Made by a program: the position numbers and the translations under genes
The notes under the pieces: model-generated
Told to the model about the DNA's origin: nothing
Databases searched by the model: none
What the model saw: only the letters and a program-made list of their open reading frames with translations
In this document: positions 32,266 through 37,581 of the stretch, piece by piece
Position numbering within the stretch: position 1 is the stretch's first letter
How the letters are laid out: the number at the start of each line of letters is the position of its first letter
NCBI GenBank assembly: GCA_019112635.1
Contig: DXIX01000022.1
Location: 1-37,581, forward strand
DNA: 37,581 nucleotides
Source: Candidatus Blautia intestinigallinarum
Lineage (GTDB): Bacteria > Bacillota > Clostridia > Lachnospirales > Lachnospiraceae
Reading direction: 5' to 3'

Positions 32266-34599
32266 ATGAAAACAAAATGGAAAGAAAATGTCCGACGTCT
32301 CCTGGCCGGAATTCTGGCCGGCAGCCTCTTGCTGGGGATGGCTGGCTGCAAGTCGGGGACGCAGGACGCCCAAGACAAAGAGACGGCCATGGGCCGATAC
32401 CTGGAAGAAGAGATCCCTCTGCCGGAAGGTCTTTCGGAGATCATCGATGCGGGATATCTGTCCGATGGGACAATGGCGCTCCTGGGATGTGATGAGCAAT
32501 ACATGGCCCGGTACTGGCTGTCTTCTGACGGAGGAGAGACCTGGGAGGAGCAAGGCGATATACCTCAGGAACTGGGACTGGAAGATGGAGAGGATTCTTC
32601 CAAAACTGTGACAATGGGGGCGATCCGTGAAGATGGAACGGTTCTGTGTCAGATTGGGGAGTATGTATCCGCTGAGGGGGCAGAATCTCCCGACGATATA
32701 GAATACAAAGAATCCTACCAGTTAAGGTCTCCGGATGGAAGCTACACAGAAGTGAACCTGCAGCTGCCGGAGGATTATACCCAGGGAATTCGTGTTCAAT
32801 GGGTATCGGATGATGAAATTCTTCTGCAGGATTCCGTCGTGGGACTCTATCAGATGAATGTGAGTGACGGCAGTGTCATACGTCAGTATGTGGAGGATGA
32901 GGGAAGAGTAGTCAGCTACGGATTGGTAGAAAATCACCTGATCCTGGCATCCCCGGACTCCATTGATTACTACAATGTGGAGACAGGGGATCTGGAGGAG
33001 GAAGACACGGTACTCAGCGATCAAATCAAGAGCAGCGGATCCAATGAGAACCTTACCAGCTATAATACTTTTCCCATGCTGATCTGTCAGGCAGGCCAGG
33101 ACGGCCAGATGCTCTACTGTGACTCCACCGGGATTTATTCCCACGTGATCGGTGGAAATGCCATGGAACAGATCGTAGATGGGAAACTGACCTCCATCGG
33201 AGATCCAAGTACCGGCCTGATCAAGATGTTTATGGGAGAGGATAACACCACCCTCTATCTTGGAGTGAGCACAGAAGAAGGAGTGAAACTTCTGCGTTAT
33301 GTGTATTCTGAGGATACGCCGTCTGTGCCGTCGAAAGAGATTAAGGTCTATACCTTGCAGGAAAACCTGGAACTGCAGCAGGCCATCTCCATGTTCCAGA
33401 AAGAAAATCCGGACTATTATGTGTCACTGGAGACTGCGCTGAGTGAGGACAGTTCCGTCACTCTCACAGACGCACTGAAGACCTTGAACACGGAGATCAT
33501 GGCAGGAAAAGGACCGGACCTTTTGGTTCTGGATGGAATGCCGATCGCCACTTATGAGGAGAGGGGAATTCTGGCAGACATCAGCGACGTCATCCAGGAA
33601 GTGGACGAGAAAGAAGGAATCCTGGATAACCTTCAGAAAGCTTATGACCGGGACGGAGCTGTCTATGAGTTCCCGGGAAGATTTTCCATCCCGCTGGTCT
33701 TTGGACCGAAGGATCAGATTCAGCAGCTGCAGACTTTATCCGGAATGGCTCAGGCTGCCAAAGACAGTGCCGCAGACGGTTCCGGCAAACGGTTCTATGT
33801 GGAAACCACACCTTCCATGCTGGCAGAAACTTTGATGGATTCCACTTATCCAGCCTGGATTCAGAAAGATGGAACTTTAGACGAGAAAGCCCTGCGGGAA
33901 TTTTTCCAGGCAATCAAAGAGATCTATGATGCAGATGACCATAATGGCGAGGCGGCAGAGGCAGAAGAAAATATGGTCTATGGAACTTATTCTCACCAGC
34001 AGATGTCCTTCATCGATGGAATGACATTGCAAGTCTACGGCGGCGAAGGCTCCGTGGTTGTGGGAAACCTGTCTTCCGCGTCCGGTTATTCCCAGCTTAC
34101 CTCTTCCGAGCAGGCAGAGGACGGAGAAAATATGGGCTTTGCCCTCTGGAATGGGCAAAAAGCGGGATGTTTTTCACCGTCCATGATTATGGGAATCAAC
34201 AGCAAGAGCAAGAACCAGGAAGACGCGAAAGAATTTCTGAAATTTCTCTATAGCCAGAAAGCGCAGGAAGTATCCATGGGATACGGACTTCCCGTCAATG
34301 AGACCGTGTATGACTTTGAAGATTACTGGACAACTGGGGAAGGCACCACTGTGGGGTACACGATTGTTGATGAGACCGGAACAGAAAAACAGGTTTATCT
34401 GGATGTGCACAAGCCCACCGCAGAGCAAATCCAGCAAATCCAGGAGATGGGAAAAAGCCTGACCACTTCGTCTCAACTGGATGACAATGTGGTTGAGGCT
34501 GTCCGGAAGGAACTGGACTCTTACGCAAAAGGAGAGAGTGATCTGGACAGTGCTATATCCGCGGTAATCCAGAAAGTCAATTTGTATCTGGCGGAATAA
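32266..34599 (+). CDS. Lipoprotein joining an Asp-box (propeller-like) region to an extracellular solute-binding domain
   Basis: The 777-residue protein has a lipoprotein signal ending LLGMAGC (cysteine at 29). Residues about 45-350 are beta-rich and include one clear Asp-box, SSDGGETW (86-93), the SxDxGxTW motif of BNR/sialidase-type beta-propellers, plus repeating LLQD/LYQMN/YYNVETGD strands. From about 358 (EIKVYTLQENLELQQAIS...FQKENPDYYVSLE) to 740 it resembles a type 1 extracellular solute-binding protein, with GKGPDLLVLDGMP and a later MIMGINSKSKNQEDAKEFLKFLYS. Such domains capture sugars or peptides for ABC importers, but no permease gene is next to it. It sits opposite to and between the kinase and regulator genes, so a sensing role is attractive. 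The ATG at 32266 has GGGGAGG upstream. Confidence 0.85.
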   Translation: MKTKWKENVRRLLAGILAGSLLLGMAGCKSGTQDAQDKETAMGRYLEEEIPLPEGLSEIIDAGYLSDGTMALLGCDEQYMARYWLSSDGGETWEEQGDIPQELGLEDGEDSSKTVTMGAIREDGTVLCQIGEYVSAEGAESPDDIEYKESYQLRSPDGSYTEVNLQLPEDYTQGIRVQWVSDDEILLQDSVVGLYQMNVSDGSVIRQYVEDEGRVVSYGLVENHLILASPDSIDYYNVETGDLEEEDTVLSDQIKSSGSNENLTSYNTFPMLICQAGQDGQMLYCDSTGIYSHVIGGNAMEQIVDGKLTSIGDPSTGLIKMFMGEDNTTLYLGVSTEEGVKLLRYVYSEDTPSVPSKEIKVYTLQENLELQQAISMFQKENPDYYVSLETALSEDSSVTLTDALKTLNTEIMAGKGPDLLVLDGMPIATYEERGILADISDVIQEVDEKEGILDNLQKAYDRDGAVYEFPGRFSIPLVFGPKDQIQQLQTLSGMAQAAKDSAADGSGKRFYVETTPSMLAETLMDSTYPAWIQKDGTLDEKALREFFQAIKEIYDADDHNGEAAEAEENMVYGTYSHQQMSFIDGMTLQVYGGEGSVVVGNLSSASGYSQLTSSEQAEDGENMGFALWNGQKAGCFSPSMIMGINSKSKNQEDAKEFLKFLYSQKAQEVSMGYGLPVNETVYDFEDYWTTGEGTTVGYTIVDETGTEKQVYLDVHKPTAEQIQQIQEMGKSLTTSSQLDDNVVEAVRKELDSYAKGESDLDSAISAVIQKVNLYLAE

Positions 34600-34671
34600 G
34601 AATGGCACATAGAGAAAAAGCAGCAGAACATCCTTCGAATAAACAATATTCCTGAAAGAAGGAAAAATAGA

Positions 34672-34736
34672 AAGAGACGATCTCACAGATCCACAGCTCA
34701 TGAAAAAGCATGGATGAAAGAGATCGCCTCTTTTTT
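34672..34736 (+). terminator. Intrinsic terminator after the propeller/binding-protein gene
   Basis: AAGAGACGATCTC (34672-34684) pairs with GAGATCGCCTCTT (34720-34732) with one mismatch; T-run 34731-34736. The loop is long (about 35 bases). A T-rich tract on the opposite strand (from 34671 downward) suggests it also serves the converging regulator gene. Confidence 0.75.
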
Positions 34737-34759
34737 GTTACGATTAAAAAAAGCAAATT

Positions 34760-35437
34760 TTACCGATAGACTTCCAGCTGGTACCCTACGCCGCGGACAG
34801 CTTTCAGCTCCAATTGACTTTCCACAGAGCGGAGTCTTCTGCGGAGAAAATAAATGTAATTATCCAGATTTCCATCCTCCACTTCCGTCTCCGGTCCCCA
34901 GACACGGGAGAGCAGAGTCTGACGGGGAAGAATCTGTCCTGGATTGCGCAGAAAGATTTCCATCAAATCCCCCTCCCGTTTGGAGAGAGAACATTCTTTT
35001 CCATGGGCGGATAACTTCTTCTGGTCTATGTCATAGGTCACATCTCCCAGGGAGAGAAGAGCCGCGCTCTCCCATTTCCGGGGACGCCTCTGGAGACAGC
35101 GGATCCGTGCCATCAGCTCCGCAAAGGCAAAAGGCTTGACCATGTAGTCGTCGGCTCCGCAGTCCAGCCCCGTGACCTTGTCCTGGAGTTCACCCAGGGC
35201 GGTCAGAAGCAGGACAGGAGTGGAAATCTTTTCTTTTCGTAATGTTTTCAAAACGGTAATGCCATCCATGGAAGGCAACATCCGGTCCAGGAGAATCAAA
35301 TCATGTACACGCTCCCGGATATAAAAAAGAGAATCCTCTCCGTCCATACAGGTATCCACCTGAAACCCCTGCTGTTCCAGCTGATATTTTAATGTCTGAC
35401 AGAGATTTTCATCATCTTCCACAAGTAAAATACGCAT
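34760..35437 (-). CDS. OmpR/PhoB-type response regulator
   Basis: The 225-residue regulator has a receiver domain (about 1-120) with acidic pocket VEDDEN, phospho-acceptor Asp51 in ILLDRMLPSMDG and the Lys of MVKPFAFAEL, followed by a winged-helix DNA-binding domain (about 128-222) with LSKREGDLMEIFLRN and DNYIYFLRRRLR. Phosphorylated dimers bind direct repeats near promoters. The start MRILLVEDD is set by the AAAGAGGTG site; the longer open frame upstream covers the promoter and is not credible. The partner is probably the kinase at 30822-32114 on the same strand; a plus-strand gene lies between. No kinase gene adjoins it directly. Confidence 0.94.
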   Translation of the reverse strand: MRILLVEDDENLCQTLKYQLEQQGFQVDTCMDGEDSLFYIRERVHDLILLDRMLPSMDGITVLKTLRKEKISTPVLLLTALGELQDKVTGLDCGADDYMVKPFAFAELMARIRCLQRRPRKWESAALLSLGDVTYDIDQKKLSAHGKECSLSKREGDLMEIFLRNPGQILPRQTLLSRVWGPETEVEDGNLDNYIYFLRRRLRSVESQLELKAVRGVGYQLEVYR

Positions 35438-35447
35438 ATAAACACCT

Positions 35448-35509
35448 CTTTCAAATCCCCAATTCTGTTCACAGAAAAGCCATGGAGAAGAAAGTGCTTT
35501 CAAATCTCC
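35448..35509 (-). repeat. Direct repeat upstream of the response regulator gene
   Basis: CTTTCAAATCCCC (35448-35460) and CTTTCAAATCTCC (35497-35509) are 13-bp copies (12 of 13 identical) with starts 49 bases apart, both in the leader; the first overlaps the ribosome binding site region. Confidence 0.6.
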
Positions 35510-35525
35510 ACGCTCACTGGCTTGT

Positions 35526-35534
35526 ATTATATCA
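35526..35534 (-). promoter_or_regulatory. Extended -10 promoter of the response regulator gene
   Basis: Minus strand TGATATAAT (35534-35526) is a perfect extended -10. No good -35 at 16-18 bases was found (TTGAGA is 20 bases away). The leader would be about 80 bases. Confidence 0.6.
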
Positions 35535-35707
35535 CAGAAGTCTCTAATAATTCTCAAAATTTTAAAGTGGAAAAACAAGAAAAAGAGCAGAATACATTTC
35601 GACAAATTGTGGCACAAACGCTCTGGATAAACAGGAAAAAACACGGAAAAACCGCTGGAAGCACTCTCCAATTCCGTTATAAAATTTACATTATTCGGTC
35701 TATTTAT

Positions 35708-35737
35708 ACCAAAAACGTACCAATTAAACCAAAACGC
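35708..35737 (+). promoter_or_regulatory. Helically phased ACCAA repeats upstream of the exopolysaccharide promoter
   Basis: ACCAAAAACG (from 35708), ACCAATTAA (from 35719) and ACCAAAACGC (from 35728) start 11 and 9 bases apart, directly abutting the -35 box. Placement fits an activator binding site. Confidence 0.5.
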
Positions 35738-35765
35738 TTGCGCTTTAAAAAGGGTATGATATAAT
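35738..35765 (+). promoter_or_regulatory. Promoter of the sugar transferase gene
   Basis: TTGCGC (35738-35743), 16-base spacer, TATAAT (35760-35765) with TGa (extended -10). The -35 matches poorly, in keeping with help from an upstream-bound protein. Confidence 0.7.
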
Positions 35766-35858
35766 GATTGCGGTTAATGAAAGAAGATATTTTTTTGAAA
35801 GTTCATAGAAATTCAAAGAAATAGTTAGACAATTGAACACATTTGCAAGGGGGTACGG

Positions 35859-37271
35859 ATGTACAAGAGAAGACCAGAAAGATGGCAAGTTGACTTCCTA
35901 GTTCTGGATTTTGTGAGCATGCATTTGTCTTTTTTTCTGGCATATAGGATCCGTCAGGGGTCGGGGCTGCCATACGCAGATCCTTTTTACCGCAATGTAG
36001 CCATTATGCTCTCATTGCTGTATCTGACCACAGTCTGGCTCACCCGAAATCACCAAGATATCTTTCAAAGAGGATATGGACTGGAATTCCTGGCCTGCGC
36101 GCGGCACGTCACCTATATTGCCGGTTTGCTCTTCATGTACCTTTTCCTGACACAAAACTCGGCAGAAGATTCCAGAGCAGTTCTGCTGCTCATGTGGGGA
36201 ATACAGATCTGCCTGACCTACCTGTTTCGCGTTGTCTGCAAGACGGCGGTGAAGAAAAAGCTGGCGTCCGGCACAGGAGGCCACTCACTGATTCTTCTGA
36301 CCACCGGCAAGCGGGCAGAACAGATGGTGCGAAGCCTCAAGGGGCACAGGCATGGAACCTGGCGCCTGACTGGAGTCGCCATTTTAGATGGGGACTGGCG
36401 CGATGAGAGGATTCACGGAATACCGGTGATCTCTTCCAGAGATAACATTCTGGAATGGATTCGCAGAAACTGGGTAGATGAGGTGTTTTTGGATACACCG
36501 GTTAATCACCGGGAGACCAGTGAGATTGCCGAACGTTGTCTGGAGATGGGAATTACCGTGCATCAGAACCTGGCAGGAATGAATTTGAAGCCGCACTATC
36601 AGTCGGTGGAGCATCTGGCAGGATATACGGTACTCTCCGTGAATGACATTCGAATGGAAGTAATCCGGCAACCGGTTCTCAAGCGGATTCTGGATATCTG
36701 CGGCGGTCTGGCAGGATGCATGATTGCAGCAGCCGCAGCCGTCTGTGTGGGACCGTTTATTTACCTGAGATCCCCCGGTCCGATTTTCTTTAGACAGACC
36801 CGGGTTGGAAAGAATGGTAAAGTGTTCGAGATTTACAAGTTCCGAAGCATGTATCTGGATGCGGAGGAGCGAAAGAGCGAGTTGATGGAACAAAATGAGA
36901 TGAGCGGCCTGATGTTCAAGCTGGAGAACGATCCCAGAATCATTAAGGGCATTGGCAGATTCATCCGCAGGACATCCATTGATGAGCTTCCCCAGTTCTG
37001 GAATGTGCTCAAAGGCGATATGAGTCTTGTGGGTACCCGTCCTCCCACGGTGGACGAGTGGGAACAGTACCAGCCCCGCCACAGAAAGCGTCTGGCGGTG
37101 AAGCCGGGAATGACCGGTATGTGGCAGGTCAGCGGGCGCAGTGATATCACAGACTTTGAAGAAGTCGTCAATCTGGATATCAAATATATCCTGAACTGGT
37201 CTTTTTACCTGGATGTAAAAATTCTTCTGAAGACTGTATTCATCGTCCTGAGACGAAGCGGTGCAGCGTGA
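35859..37271 (+). CDS. Polyprenyl-phosphate sugar-1-phosphate transferase (exopolysaccharide initiating enzyme)
   Basis: The 470-residue membrane protein has four to five N-terminal helices (about 10-120), a Rossmann-like CoA-binding-type domain (about 130-240), one more helix (about 275-297, LDICGGLAGCMIAAAAAVCVGPF), then the catalytic bacterial sugar transferase domain: GPIFFRQTRVGKNGKVFEIYKFRSM, RTSIDELPQFWNVLKGDMSLVGTRPP and PGMTGMWQVSGRS. It transfers a sugar phosphate from UDP-sugar to undecaprenyl phosphate, starting capsule or exopolysaccharide repeat synthesis (CpsE/WcaJ group). The sugar is not predictable here. AAGGGGG precedes the ATG. It is probably the first gene of a polysaccharide cluster that continues beyond the window, although a terminator follows it directly. 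Confidence 0.94.
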   Translation: MYKRRPERWQVDFLVLDFVSMHLSFFLAYRIRQGSGLPYADPFYRNVAIMLSLLYLTTVWLTRNHQDIFQRGYGLEFLACARHVTYIAGLLFMYLFLTQNSAEDSRAVLLLMWGIQICLTYLFRVVCKTAVKKKLASGTGGHSLILLTTGKRAEQMVRSLKGHRHGTWRLTGVAILDGDWRDERIHGIPVISSRDNILEWIRRNWVDEVFLDTPVNHRETSEIAERCLEMGITVHQNLAGMNLKPHYQSVEHLAGYTVLSVNDIRMEVIRQPVLKRILDICGGLAGCMIAAAAAVCVGPFIYLRSPGPIFFRQTRVGKNGKVFEIYKFRSMYLDAEERKSELMEQNEMSGLMFKLENDPRIIKGIGRFIRRTSIDELPQFWNVLKGDMSLVGTRPPTVDEWEQYQPRHRKRLAVKPGMTGMWQVSGRSDITDFEEVVNLDIKYILNWSFYLDVKILLKTVFIVLRRSGAA

Positions 37272-37581
37272 GAACCGGCGGTCTCGAAGATAGATTCACA
37301 TTCACTATAATAGGAAGAAACTCATTCACGTGAGTGGAAAGAAAATCCCCGAGAGGGGGTTTTCTTCAGCGCATGGGGATGGTTAATTATACTAAATTTG
37401 TCAAGAAGCAGCAGAAGAGCAGTGGGAGAGTGGAGACAGCGGGAAAAATCAAGTCCAAATAATAACAATTATTTGGCTCCGATGGGCAGCTTTCAGACGT
37501 TACCGCTATCTCTTTGCCGGCACCAAAAAGGTTCCGGCACGTTCCCAGAGAACCTTCTTCCCTCTTCTGCTCTGTCTCTTC
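37272..37581. other. 310-bp non-coding 3' region with several inverted repeats
   Basis: After the transferase stop there is a near-palindrome around TCACGTGA (37326-37333), the terminator at 37341-37366, then a perfect nine-bp hairpin (CCAAATAAT 37455-37463, ATTATTTGG 37468-37476, loop AACA) and an imperfect hairpin (GCCGGCACC / GGTTCCGGC around AAAAA, about 37517-37539). A 27-codon frame (37379-37462) has no ribosome binding site. No gene was recognised. Confidence 0.5.
37341..37366 (+). terminator. Intrinsic terminator after the sugar transferase gene
   Basis: GAAAATCCCC (37341-37350) pairs with GGGGGTTTTC (37355-37364) with one G-T pair and a GAGA loop; the T-tract forms part of the stem and is followed by TT. 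Probably functional though the free T-run is short. Confidence 0.65.

Larger units (their letters stand above)
35438..35858. other. 421-bp intergenic region between divergent regulator and sugar transferase genes
   Basis: This A/T-rich stretch has no credible gene. It holds the regulator promoter and direct repeats (minus), the phased ACC repeats and promoter of the exopolysaccharide gene (plus) and a leader of about 90 bases before 35859. Between about 35540 and 35700 I see nothing else recognisable. Confidence 0.7.

Noticed and set aside
34760-35671. Longer 303-residue form of the response regulator
   Set aside because: The extra 78 residues cover the promoter and leader; the receiver domain starts exactly at MRILLVEDD, which has a good ribosome binding site.
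37379-37462. 27-codon basic peptide frame after the sugar transferase
   Set aside because: No ribosome binding site, lies just after a terminator and ends inside a hairpin; it could be chance.

Overview
The window looks like a chromosomal segment from a Gram-positive anaerobe of the class Clostridia, most likely family Lachnospiraceae. The evidence is the gene set and order: a SCIFF six-cysteine peptide with its radical SAM maturase next to a fused SecDF and RecJ, HemZ, a single bifunctional RelA/SpoT, and surface proteins with Gram-positive type signals. Base composition is moderate, ribosome binding sites are strong AGGAGG-like sequences, and promoters are sigma-A type, often with an extended -10 (TGn). 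No rRNA, tRNA, CRISPR array, insertion sequence or phage gene was recognised. The species is not determined.

Layout. 1-1512 (minus): a diacylglycerol-kinase-like lipid kinase followed by a PAP2-type phosphatase that runs off the left edge. 1660-5322 (plus): DNA topoisomerase III, an amidase-SPOR protein and a YdcF-family protein, closed by a terminator. 5404-6687 (minus): a CNNM/CorC-type membrane protein. 6873-8642 (plus): a surface protein with a long acidic linker, tandem repeats and a QTGD-type C-terminal sorting signal. 8701-13056 (plus): a small membrane protein (TIGR04086-like), the SCIFF peptide, its maturase and SecDF, followed by recJ. 14952-23584 (plus): a compact seven-gene run apt, relA, an MBL-fold hydrolase, hemZ, an HD-domain protein, hisS and aspS, with a clear promoter in front and a strong terminator behind.

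23680-30706: a lipoprotein with two similar halves and an Asp/Glu/Tyr tail (minus), divergent from a four-gene MacB-like ABC export operon (plus) that has two HlyD-like adaptors, one carrying a roughly 300-residue insert in its coiled-coil hairpin. 30822-35437: a response regulator and a sensor kinase on the minus strand, separated by an oppositely oriented lipoprotein gene. That gene joins an Asp-box (propeller-like) N-terminal region to an extracellular solute-binding domain. 35859-37271 (plus): a polyprenyl-phosphate sugar-1-phosphate transferase that starts exopolysaccharide synthesis. The last 310 bases hold a terminator and unexplained inverted repeats.

The most interesting parts are: the SCIFF region, where one hairpin buries a ribosome binding site around a perfect -10 hexamer and another hairpin plus T-run lies between peptide and maturase; the envelope block from 23.7 to 35.4 kb (duplicated lipoprotein, two-adaptor exporter, interrupted two-component pair around a sensor-like binding protein); and phased repeats at the exopolysaccharide promoter. 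All functional statements are from sequence reading and family knowledge; no search was run.
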